Assembly: GCA_021298555.1 (NCBI GenBank)
Contig: JAJTGE010000001.1
Coordinates: 1,445-65,444 of the forward strand
Length of the DNA stretch: 64,000 nucleotides
Direction of reading: 5' to 3'
Source of the DNA: Oxalobacteraceae bacterium
Lineage (GTDB): Bacteria; Pseudomonadota; Gammaproteobacteria; Burkholderiales; Burkholderiaceae_D
Shown: piece by piece, positions 52,458 through 59,046 of the stretch
Position numbering within the stretch: the first letter of the stretch is position 1
How the letters are laid out: every line of letters starts with the position of its first letter
Made by a program: the position numbers and the translations under genes
The notes under the pieces: generated by a model
Database searches by the model: none
What the model was told of the DNA's origin: nothing
The model's input: only the letters and a program-made list of their open reading frames with translations

Positions 52458-52889
52458 TTAGGCTTTAATAATTTCAAGTGAACGCATCATCAGCTCGCGT
52501 GCGGTATTTACGACTTCCACGTTGTTTTGATACGAGCGAGAAGCAGCCATCATGTCGACCATTTCAGTAACCTCATTCACGTTGGCCTGAAAAACAAAAC
52601 CATCGCCATCAGCTAACGGATTACCTGGGTCATAAACACGTGGTACAGGTTTTGTGTCATCAACAATCTTGTCGACTTTCACGCCACCCACATAGGGCGA
52701 ACCTGCATTGGTCATCTGATCATCCATCAATGCTTTAAATATCGTGCGTTTACCGCGATACGCCTCTTGCTCGGTAGCAGAAGTGGTTCCTGCATTGGCC
52801 AGGTTAGATGCGGTGGTATTCATACGGATCATCTGCGCATGCAGTGCTGTTCCGCCGATACCGAAAATGTTATCTATGGACATAGGCAT
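52458..52889 (-). CDS. flgC: Proximal rod protein FlgC
   Basis: This 143-residue rod protein opens (after two extra residues) with MSIDNIFGIGGTALHAQMIR MNTTASNLANAGT and has the conserved mid-part NPLADGDGFVFQANVNEVTE. It ends MAASRSYQNNVEVVNTAREL. It starts 6 bases after flgB. The length is normal. Confidence 0.95.
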   Translation of the reverse strand: MPMSIDNIFGIGGTALHAQMIRMNTTASNLANAGTTSATEQEAYRGKRTIFKALMDDQMTNAGSPYVGGVKVDKIVDDTKPVPRVYDPGNPLADGDGFVFQANVNEVTEMVDMMAASRSYQNNVEVVNTARELMMRSLEIIKA

Positions 52890-52895
52890 GATTGA

Positions 52896-53285
52896 TTAAT
52901 CTCCTCTCAATGCTTTACGAATACTGTTGACACGATTTTCAAGAAAGGTCAGCGTGGCTTGATAATCGGCTGCTGCTTTACCGTACTTGGCTTGTTCAAC
53001 GGTGATTTCTACGGTGTTGCCGTCAGCTGATGCATTAAATGGAACGCGATAGCGCATGCCATCGTCATCAAGCTTGTCGTCGCCATAATCAAAATGCGTT
53101 TGGTTAGTCGCTGCCAGTGATTCCGCTGGTTCAAATTTCGCCATCACGGTTTTGAAATCCAATTCACGCGCTTTAAAGTGCGGTGTATCTTCATTGGCGA
53201 TATTTCGGGCAAGTAGCTCCATGCGCTGATTTCGCACACGCAGCGCTTTGTCATGTATCCCTAGTGCGTTATTCAATAAATCCAT
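52896..53285 (-). CDS. flgB: Proximal rod protein FlgB
   Basis: This 129-residue rod protein is the first gene of the flgBCDEFGHIJKL operon. The conserved parts are NALGIHDKALRVRNQRMELL, ARNIANEDTPHFKARELDF, and a C-terminus (VEQAKYGKAAADYQATLTFL) that contacts FliE. A sigma-54 promoter lies 84 bases upstream with two enhancer palindromes behind it. Confidence 0.95.
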   Translation of the reverse strand: MDLLNNALGIHDKALRVRNQRMELLARNIANEDTPHFKARELDFKTVMAKFEPAESLAATNQTHFDYGDDKLDDDGMRYRVPFNASADGNTVEITVEQAKYGKAAADYQATLTFLENRVNSIRKALRGD

Positions 53286-53368
53286 ACTGTGTCCCCTACT
53301 CGGTACTGGAATCGCTTAAGCCGGATTGCCGACAGTTCATTCAAGTTTCCAGCTGTCGATCCGACCAT

Positions 53369-53384
53369 TGCAAGCGCCGTGCCA
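53369..53384 (-). promoter_or_regulatory. Sigma-54 promoter of the flgB operon
   Basis: Minus strand TGGCACGGCGCTTGCA is a perfect consensus match, 84 bases upstream of flgB. It differs from the giant-flagellin promoter core by only two bases. Confidence 0.92.
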
Positions 53385-53427
53385 GTTCGTTTTTTGGCGG
53401 GAATACGACCATTTCTGAGGGGGTAGG

Positions 53428-53443
53428 CGGCAACTATTTGCCG
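53428..53443. promoter_or_regulatory. Enhancer palindrome GGCAR-N4-YTGCC (copy 6)
   Basis: CGGCAACTATTTGCCG is a perfect 6+6 inverted repeat about 59 bases upstream of the flgB sigma-54 promoter. Confidence 0.78.
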
Positions 53444-53478
53444 TCGGATGAAGTCGCTAACCGACTTACTTTAGAAGG

Positions 53479-53494
53479 TGGCAAGAATTTGCCT
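53479..53494. promoter_or_regulatory. Enhancer palindrome GGCAR-N4-YTGCC (copy 7)
   Basis: TGGCAAGAATTTGCCT is 51 bases from copy 6 and about 110 bases upstream of the flgB promoter. Confidence 0.78.
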
Positions 53495-53627
53495 CCCTGT
53501 GTACGCATGTTCACTTCGTCTATTGTGAGATGACGTTTAGTGCATGCTCTTAACTCAGTGCGTTATTCCATGATGAGTTTGTCAGATCATGGACTTCACA
53601 CTAACTACGTGTTGAGCTGCTTCTGCT

Positions 53628-54587
53628 TTACATTATCTTTCGTTCTATACGTGCTACAGAGAATTCACCGAGCCGCTCACGTGCATTTTGCTTAAGACCT
53701 GTGATGATGGAGTTACGTGTAATGACACCCGCTTGATCGCGACCTTCATACAATGCGGCTGCCTGTCGACCGGCAATGTTCAATGGGACATTCGCGCGAG
53801 TTTCATTACGTGCATTCGGAGTCAAGACGGTCAGATAAAGAGTGTCGAGTGACGCTGGCCCGTAATCTTTAAGCTTGGTGTCGGTAAAATAACGATCCAC
53901 CAAATCCAGCTGATCCATCACAGATAAAGAAAGTATTTCTTTGGGATCGTTTGCATAACCTGCGCTGGCTGCACCCCGATTCCCACCCGAGCAAAATTGT
54001 ATGATGCCGTGACAGCTGCCATTCGAAGCTCGCGGATTCATACCGTCCGACTCCATCAGTGTTGTGCGTGCAAAATCATCGGGTGAAAAACCATGGCTTG
54101 TTGCGAGCTGCAAAATTTTATCGCGCACTGAATGCTGTTCTTGCGCTTGCAGATAACCTTTGGACACCGCGCGCGCCAGTGTCTTGTCCAGCACCGGCGC
54201 ACTGCTCTGCGTAGATTCCTTAGTCAGCTGTACACCCTCGACCAATCCCTGCCGTAGTTTTAATGCCGCCAGCGTGGACATGGGCGTTATTGTGATCTGC
54301 TGTCCAGGCATGATGCGATCGGGGTTGGCAATGCCATTTTCTTTGGCCAGTGTTTTGGCCAAATCATAAATCTGACCCTTGTTAAGCTGGGCTGCTGACT
54401 GTCCTAAAAAATTGCGCGTCAGGCTAACAAGCGTATCGCCGCGCTGAACACTCAGCGTAGAGGTCGCTTCCCGGTTGGCCTCTTCCACCACCTGACGGAA
54501 AGACGTCGATGGCGCGCTTTCGCGCTTACGCGTTCTCTCTTTGACAATATCGTTTATCTGATCGCTATTTTTTGACTGTATTTCCAT
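53628..54587 (-). CDS. LysM plus lytic-transglycosylase-like protein, candidate flagellar peptidoglycan hydrolase
   Basis: This is a 319-residue protein. Residues about 45-105 look like a LysM module (VQRGDTLVSLTRNFLG, then NPDRIMPGQQITITP). Residues about 155-260 resemble an SLT/goose-lysozyme-type domain: TTLMESDGMNPRASNGSCHG followed by IIQFCSGG fits the E-S ... G-x-x-Q-F pattern, with the Glu as candidate catalyst. No signal peptide is visible (MEIQSKNSDQINDIVKERTR), unlike Sec-exported transglycosylases. It has a sigma-54 promoter divergent from flgA and sits upstream of flgB. As FlgJ here lacks its hydrolase domain, this may open the wall for the rod, perhaps exported through the flagellar apparatus. 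That role is inferred. Confidence 0.7.
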   Translation of the reverse strand: MEIQSKNSDQINDIVKERTRKRESAPSTSFRQVVEEANREATSTLSVQRGDTLVSLTRNFLGQSAAQLNKGQIYDLAKTLAKENGIANPDRIMPGQQITITPMSTLAALKLRQGLVEGVQLTKESTQSSAPVLDKTLARAVSKGYLQAQEQHSVRDKILQLATSHGFSPDDFARTTLMESDGMNPRASNGSCHGIIQFCSGGNRGAASAGYANDPKEILSLSVMDQLDLVDRYFTDTKLKDYGPASLDTLYLTVLTPNARNETRANVPLNIAGRQAAALYEGRDQAGVITRNSIITGLKQNARERLGEFSVARIERKIM

Positions 54588-54607
54588 GATTTCTGATCTT
54601 TTCTGGC

Positions 54608-54623
54608 TGGAACCATTCTTGCT
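54608..54623 (+). promoter_or_regulatory. Possible sigma-54 promoter of flgA
   Basis: TGGAACCATTCTTGCT has one mismatch to TGGCAC-N5-TTGCW and lies 97 bases upstream of flgA. Confidence 0.65.
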
Positions 54624-54679
54624 GTAGTTGCCATGACTGTCGGAAGTTCAACAGGCAGACATCGTTTTCATAAGGATTT

Positions 54680-54695
54680 AGCAAAGCCCGTACCA
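54680..54695 (-). promoter_or_regulatory. Sigma-54 promoter of the LysM/transglycosylase-like gene
   Basis: Minus strand TGGTACGGGCTTTGCT has one mismatch to consensus and lies 92 bases upstream of the ATG. It and the flgA promoter face each other, so the two transcripts overlap at their 5' ends. Confidence 0.7.
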
Positions 54696-54720
54696 TGAAC
54701 AAATTACTAAGTGATCCGCG

Positions 54721-55809
54721 ATGAATAATCAGCCTTATCTGGTGAGAGTCTTGTTCAGACTACTGCTTGCCCTAGCGTTCTTGGGCTCGCAAGTGGTGTT
54801 GGCTGCGACTCCGCAAGAGGCCTTGGAAGCTGCGCTTGCCAATTGGGTCGCTGCTCAGTCGGGTGTCGCCGCTGAACAGGTCAAGATGGCCGCGCCTGAT
54901 CCGCGCGTGCAGGTTCAGCCCTGCGGAGGTAGTTTTAGTTTTGATTATCCTTTTGTAAACAAGGAGAATGTTCGGGCACGCTGCAATAAACCTGCATGGC
55001 AAATCTTCGTCAAAGTTGGCTTTACCCAGCAGCAGCAACCACTAGAAATCGTGGTTACCAATCGCGACATTGCTCCGGGAATGGCACTCAAAGATTCTGA
55101 TTTAGAAATGAAAGCAGTCGCCTCTGCTACGGCCGGAAGTTTTAACGAAAAAGCACCTCTGGTAGGTCGTCAAGTGAAACGACCACTAGCCAAGGGTCAG
55201 CCAGTGGTTGTTCATGACCTGGAAAAAGGACAAAAGGCCGTGCGTGCCAAACTGGCATTTAAAGCGGGGGACTTGATGACCGAATCGGCCATAGAGCGTG
55301 TAGACCTTGCCCCCGGCGCCGGTGGCAACTCCCCAGCCTGGATTGCGACAGAAATTGCGCCCGGTACCAGGGTGAACAAGAACATTGCCGCTGGCCAGAT
55401 CATTCAGACAACCGACATCGCAGAAAACCGACTAGTCGTGGTTGCCTCCAGCAATCTGGGAGCAGGCCAACTTCTTAAGCCTGAGCTACTCAAGTTGGAG
55501 CGACTTGATGCCGAAAAAATAAATCGTACGCATCTGTTTGATCTGTCCGGACTCGATGGCTCGGAGCTGATGCGCCCCATCCGCGCCGGCGAAGCTATAC
55601 GCACTAGCGACCTGCGCCCTGCCCTGATGGTTAAAAAAGGCGACTTGGTCACTATTATCATAGGCCGGCCCCCGGAATTCATGATCTCTGTTAGGGTCGA
55701 AGCATTGCAAGATGGGCGCCTGCATGAGCAAATTAAGTTACGTAATACAGAGTCTGGCTATGTTTTTTCAGGAATAATTACAGGCAAAGGGGCCGTAAAA
55801 GGCGTCTGA
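54721..55809 (+). CDS. flgA: P-ring assembly chaperone FlgA with three SAF-like repeats
   Basis: This protein has 362 residues against about 220-240 for most FlgA. A signal peptide (LLLALAFLGSQVVLAA) is followed by the N-terminal domain with DPRVQVQPCGGSFSFDYPF. The first SAF domain is VVTNRDIAPGMALKDSDLEM ... GRQVKRPLAKGQPVVVHDLE. Two further units of the same design follow: LAFKAGDLMTESAIERVDLA ... KNIAAGQIIQTTDIAE, and SNLGAGQLLKPELLKLERLD ... RPIRAGEAIRTSDLRPA. The usual C-terminal beta-clip (VKKGDLVTIIIGRPPEFMIS) ends it. FlgA helps FlgI assemble in the periplasm. Confidence 0.92.
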   Translation: MNNQPYLVRVLFRLLLALAFLGSQVVLAATPQEALEAALANWVAAQSGVAAEQVKMAAPDPRVQVQPCGGSFSFDYPFVNKENVRARCNKPAWQIFVKVGFTQQQQPLEIVVTNRDIAPGMALKDSDLEMKAVASATAGSFNEKAPLVGRQVKRPLAKGQPVVVHDLEKGQKAVRAKLAFKAGDLMTESAIERVDLAPGAGGNSPAWIATEIAPGTRVNKNIAAGQIIQTTDIAENRLVVVASSNLGAGQLLKPELLKLERLDAEKINRTHLFDLSGLDGSELMRPIRAGEAIRTSDLRPALMVKKGDLVTIIIGRPPEFMISVRVEALQDGRLHEQIKLRNTESGYVFSGIITGKGAVKGV

Positions 55810-55875
55810 ATTAGGATGTTTAATATAATTAAGATAACTATTTCCGGGTTTATGAAAATAAATTCAAAAAAGGGC

Positions 55876-55902
55876 TAAAGTTCTTTTAGCCGATACCGAT
55901 AT
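55876..55902 (+). promoter_or_regulatory. Sigma-28 promoter of flgM
   Basis: TAAAGTTC, then ACCGATAT with the exact TAAA-N15 spacing, 48 bases before flgM. A second GCCGATAC lies just inside the spacer. This fits FlgM being made from a FliA-dependent promoter. Confidence 0.85.
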
Positions 55903-55950
55903 TCGATGTGACAGGAAAAGAAGGCTTAATGCCGAAAGCGAGAGAAAACC

Positions 55951-56259
55951 ATGAGCAACCCCATTTCAGGCCTTTACAGTAATAGTCCTTCACTGGACAA
56001 AACCACGCTCGACAAAACGAAGCGCAAGTCGCCAGACAGCCTCGACGCAAGTGCTGCCGAATCGGCTAAAGCCAAGGCAACCGTGTCGCGCCAGGATCAG
56101 CTCGAGCTGTCTGATATTGCCCAAAAAGCAATGGCAGAACCTGCGTTTGATCGCCATAAAATCGAGTCGATCAAGCAAGCGCTAAAGGAAGGCAATTACC
56201 CGCTCAATTCACGCCACATTGCTGAAAGCTTTGTCGCGATGGAAAAATTGATAGGCTAA
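55951..56259 (+). CDS. flgM: Anti-sigma-28 factor FlgM
   Basis: This 102-residue protein has a disordered N-terminal half rich in Ser, Lys and Asp. The C-terminal sigma-28-binding half is recognisable: RQDQLELSDIAQKAM, FDRHKIESIKQALKEGNYPL and NSRHIAESFVAMEKLI. It holds FliA inactive until hook completion, then is secreted. It has its own sigma-28 promoter, giving feedback control, and is followed by flgN. Confidence 0.92.
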   Translation: MSNPISGLYSNSPSLDKTTLDKTKRKSPDSLDASAAESAKAKATVSRQDQLELSDIAQKAMAEPAFDRHKIESIKQALKEGNYPLNSRHIAESFVAMEKLIG

Positions 56260-56284
56260 TTCACCTGTCCCTCATTGCTGAACT

Positions 56285-56734
56285 ATGTCCCTGCTGATGC
56301 CCTTAAATACGACAGCACAGGATCTTTTGCCACCGACCGCCAGCCAAGAGCTCGTGGCTTCGGTTCAGCACGCCCTCGCCTTAAATGATCTGCTGGAACA
56401 AGAGTTCGAAGCCCTGAAGGTTCAGGACTTGGATGCGTTTGATCACATGCAAATCCGCAAGCAAGAAATCTTCGATAACCTTCAGTTATTAACCGGCGTA
56501 GGCACGCAACACAGCCACCTGGATAATCCTGACTGGGATGGCTTTAAAAATCTGATTTCAGACTGTCGCGAACTACACCGCCGTAACGAAGTCCTGATCA
56601 TCCGTAAACTTGATGCCATACGTGGCACATTACAAACTCTTCAAGGCGATGGACCCACTGCCTCCGTTGAAGTCTATGACCGTCTGGGTCGCATCTCGCG
56701 TACTCGCGGTGGTCGCGGCTACGAAGAAGCGTAA
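56285..56734 (+). CDS. flgN: Export chaperone FlgN (for FlgK and FlgL)
   Basis: This 149-residue helical protein fits FlgN in length and position (flgA-flgM-flgN). Weak but typical features are LNDLLEQEFEALKVQDLDAF, the motif RKQEIFDNLQLLTG and the C-terminal helix RRNEVLIIRKLDAIRGTLQT LQG followed by YDRLGR. It keeps FlgK and FlgL soluble and delivers them to FlhA. Its FlgK client is twice normal size here, while the chaperone is ordinary in size. Confidence 0.88.
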   Translation: MSLLMPLNTTAQDLLPPTASQELVASVQHALALNDLLEQEFEALKVQDLDAFDHMQIRKQEIFDNLQLLTGVGTQHSHLDNPDWDGFKNLISDCRELHRRNEVLIIRKLDAIRGTLQTLQGDGPTASVEVYDRLGRISRTRGGRGYEEA

Positions 56735-56769
56735 GTTCCCTCGTACGTAAGCCGCAGTAACCTCCTTAT

Positions 56770-57012
56770 TTATTTCAGTCCATCTACCCAACCGAGCACA
56801 GCGGCAATAGCCACGTAAAGCTCGCGTGGTATCTGCTCTTCGCCGCCTATGCCTGAAAGTGCGGCCAGCAATTCCGGATCGCTACCTATTTCAGTTCCAC
56901 GACGTGTTGCTTCTTCCATGATGGCCAGGGCCAGGGCGTTGTCTGTGCCTGGCGTTTGTGAGGTTGGGCCAACGTGTACGTTGTGCAAATCAGGTGGTGG
57001 CTGGCGATTCAT
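56770..57012 (-). CDS. FhlB-like protein (FlhB C-terminal domain homologue)
   Basis: This 80-residue soluble protein resembles the C-terminal part of FlhB/YscU after its autocleavage site. LALAIMEEATRRGTEIGSDP ELLAALSGIGGEEQIPRELY VAIAAVLGWVDGL corresponds to the A-x-x-I-x-x-A-x-x-x-x-I-P ... IP-x-x-LY-x-A-V-A pattern. The N-P-T-H cleavage motif and membrane part are absent. Such FhlB proteins can partly replace the FlhB C-terminus in substrate-specificity switching. It overlaps the FliK-like gene upstream by four bases, linking it to hook-length control. Confidence 0.82.
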   Translation of the reverse strand: MNRQPPPDLHNVHVGPTSQTPGTDNALALAIMEEATRRGTEIGSDPELLAALSGIGGEEQIPRELYVAIAAVLGWVDGLK

Positions 57013-58121
57013 GCTTGTATATCCAACATCGCCCCGGGTGGAGAAGATCCCGTGGGCACACTAGGACGAGCAGAATTAAATACCCGAAAAGTGTTCAGAC
57101 CCAACCCCGACTCGCGCAGCGCGTTAGTTAGCTCAGCTACGTTTTTTTTGGCACGCGCAGCCGTCTCAGGTTTGATAGCCCAAACGATCAAATCAATCTG
57201 CGACTTCCCCAGCAATGACATTTTTAACCATATCTCCCCCATAAGGTGATGATCGGTATGAATATTGACAGTAAAAGGCGGTGCCTCTTTTTGATTACGC
57301 CTGCGAGCAGGTCTAAAAAATTCAATGAACACTGGATTGGCATTAGCAAACGGAATCACTAAAGCAAAGGCCAGCTCACCGCGCGCTTGCGCTGACAAAG
57401 ACTCCACTTGGGCTGCCTCGATATCGTCTATCGCTCTTTGTAAACTGACCGCATGCGGAAGGTCACGCTCACCCAGAGCGCGTATCAAACGGCGCAACAA
57501 GGTTTTTGTGTCCGGTAATGAAGACGCCTGACCGCGCGCCAGCATGGATTCCAGCCATAGTCCTGAGCCCTGCACGGCACTTTGTAGTGCTCCGGCAGTC
57601 ACACTGCCCATAGAAAGTCGCATGCGCAAAAACGATGACACCAAACTTTGATTACCTGCTGATCTCAATAGCGCGGCTATCTCTTTGGGTTCAAATAGCG
57701 ACATCAGCGTTGGAGACATTGGTGGACGCAATATCAAAGCCTGTAAGCGCGAAGTAGTTAAGTTTGCGGTCGGCTGTTCGGCCGCTGGTGGCGTTTGAGT
57801 GGGAGTGGTTTGAGGTTGTTTAAGAGCCATGGCAGCCCGGCGCGGGTCTATCAGTCGTAACCACCAGCCTTCCGGGCGCGACTGAGCTTTGAGCCAGACA
57901 GGATCGCCAGGACGAAAACGTAAACCGGGAGGAAGATCCAGCAGCTGACCGTTGAGTAGCAGCTTTAAACTTTCGCCGCGTAACTCCATGCTGCCCTGAA
58001 TGATCTGGCCGTCACGCAAACCCATAGCGCGGGCTTGCGTGGCTTCCATTTGCAGAGGACGAATCTCTGTCGTTATCGGGTGTATGCGGCCCGTTTGCGC
58101 AATCGGCTCGGTGCCAGACAT
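57009..58121 (-). CDS. FliK-like flagellar hook-length control family protein
   Basis: This 370-residue protein has an N-terminal part (about 1-100) with an OB/beta-type stretch (LKLLLNGQLLDLPPGLRFRP GDPVWLKAQ). A Pro/Thr/Gln-rich linker (QPQTTPTQTPPAAEQPTAN) and a helical middle follow. The C-terminal domain has the FliK pattern VNIHTDHHLMGEIWLKMSLL GKSQIDLIVWAIKPETAA ending in L-x-x-x-GL. FliK measures hook length and switches export via FlhB; the adjacent FhlB-like gene supports this role. A second, classical fliK may exist outside the window, so I leave the symbol empty. Confidence 0.75.
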   Translation of the reverse strand: MSGTEPIAQTGRIHPITTEIRPLQMEATQARAMGLRDGQIIQGSMELRGESLKLLLNGQLLDLPPGLRFRPGDPVWLKAQSRPEGWWLRLIDPRRAAMALKQPQTTPTQTPPAAEQPTANLTTSRLQALILRPPMSPTLMSLFEPKEIAALLRSAGNQSLVSSFLRMRLSMGSVTAGALQSAVQGSGLWLESMLARGQASSLPDTKTLLRRLIRALGERDLPHAVSLQRAIDDIEAAQVESLSAQARGELAFALVIPFANANPVFIEFFRPARRRNQKEAPPFTVNIHTDHHLMGEIWLKMSLLGKSQIDLIVWAIKPETAARAKKNVAELTNALRESGLGLNTFRVFNSARPSVPTGSSPPGAMLDIQA

Positions 58122-58161
58122 CCGATATAACTCGAATTACTGAAACAAGATGTTTGTAAGA

Positions 58162-59046
58162 TTAGGGATAACGTACCCATTTACTTTTTTCCTCGGCAGA
58201 GACTTCTTGCCTCGGTCCCGAGCTGGCAACATTCACCGGCAATGGCGGAATCGCAATCGGTTGCTTGGAAATAGATGCCGTCGGTGCTACTGCCACAGGT
58301 GCCGTTGCAGCAGGTATGAACAAGTTCTGTTTTTTCTCGTACGACACATCACCACTAACGGCCATGGTGGCACCCGTGTTTTCACCCATCACCACCATGC
58401 GCATGATGTTGACATCCGGCAGTTGCAAAACCTGCCCTGCACGCAGCTTCACGTTCTTGATCGGTGGGCGTAATTGGGGGTTAGCACGAACAAACGCTTC
58501 CCGCATTATTTCCATTGAAAACGGCGTCTTTGGAAATGTTTTTGTAATGACTTTATCCAGCGTGTCATTGCCTTGAGCTACATACGCGTCTCGATCTGAC
58601 GAGCCTGATTTCACGCTCTCGCCAGCGACTTGTTGTATCACTGGGTTGGTGGCTTGACTCATAGCTGGTGCCGTTGAGGCGCGTGCCATCTTGCGACGTT
58701 TGGGAGCGACCATCACGGGAGCTGCATCATGAGTGCCATCGTGTTTATCAGCCGCATGCTTTTCATCGGACTTATCGGCAGGCTTGTCAGCGCGCTTCTC
58801 AGCAGGCTTTTCCTGAACTGCATCCGGTTTAGCTGCCGCTTCTTTTTTCTCGTCTGACTTAGGCAAGAAAGCCTTAGGCACAGCATTTTTTGGATACGGC
58901 TTAGAAGGCAAGTCCGGTTCCGCTGGCTTATCTTCGTCTTTCTTGGCGTCTTTGGGTGCCTCTTTGGGAGGATCATTGGCCAATACCGAACCGCCCATGG
59001 CTAACAGTAAGCAGGCAAGGAGTGCATTAATTCGTAGCTTGTTCAT
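58162..59046 (-). CDS. Putative separate secreted LysM-like protein (downstream half of the flgT fusion)
   Basis: If the flgT frame is really interrupted, this is an independent 294-residue gene starting at ATG 59046. It has a signal peptide (cut after VLA), then a roughly 130-residue Lys/Asp/Glu/Pro/Ala-rich region (DEKKEAAAKPDAVQEKPAEK). A LysM/FimV-like module follows at about 190-245 (YVAQGNDTLDKVITKTF ... NVKLRAGQVLQLPDV), which may bind peptidoglycan. The C-terminus is Pro/Ala-rich. I recognise no named flagellar family. Coupling with flgP-flgT suggests a role in the outer rings. No strong ribosome site precedes the ATG. Confidence 0.55.
   Translation of the reverse strand: MNKLRINALLACLLLAMGGSVLANDPPKEAPKDAKKDEDKPAEPDLPSKPYPKNAVPKAFLPKSDEKKEAAAKPDAVQEKPAEKRADKPADKSDEKHAADKHDGTHDAAPVMVAPKRRKMARASTAPAMSQATNPVIQQVAGESVKSGSSDRDAYVAQGNDTLDKVITKTFPKTPFSMEIMREAFVRANPQLRPPIKNVKLRAGQVLQLPDVNIMRMVVMGENTGATMAVSGDVSYEKKQNLFIPAATAPVAVAPTASISKQPIAIPPLPVNVASSGPRQEVSAEEKSKWVRYP

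Larger units (their letters stand above)
53286..53627. other. Control region upstream of flgB
   Basis: A 342-base gap between flgB and the end of the LysM/transglycosylase-like gene, both on the minus strand. It carries the flgB sigma-54 promoter and two enhancer palindromes. No gene and no clear terminator are seen. Confidence 0.75.
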
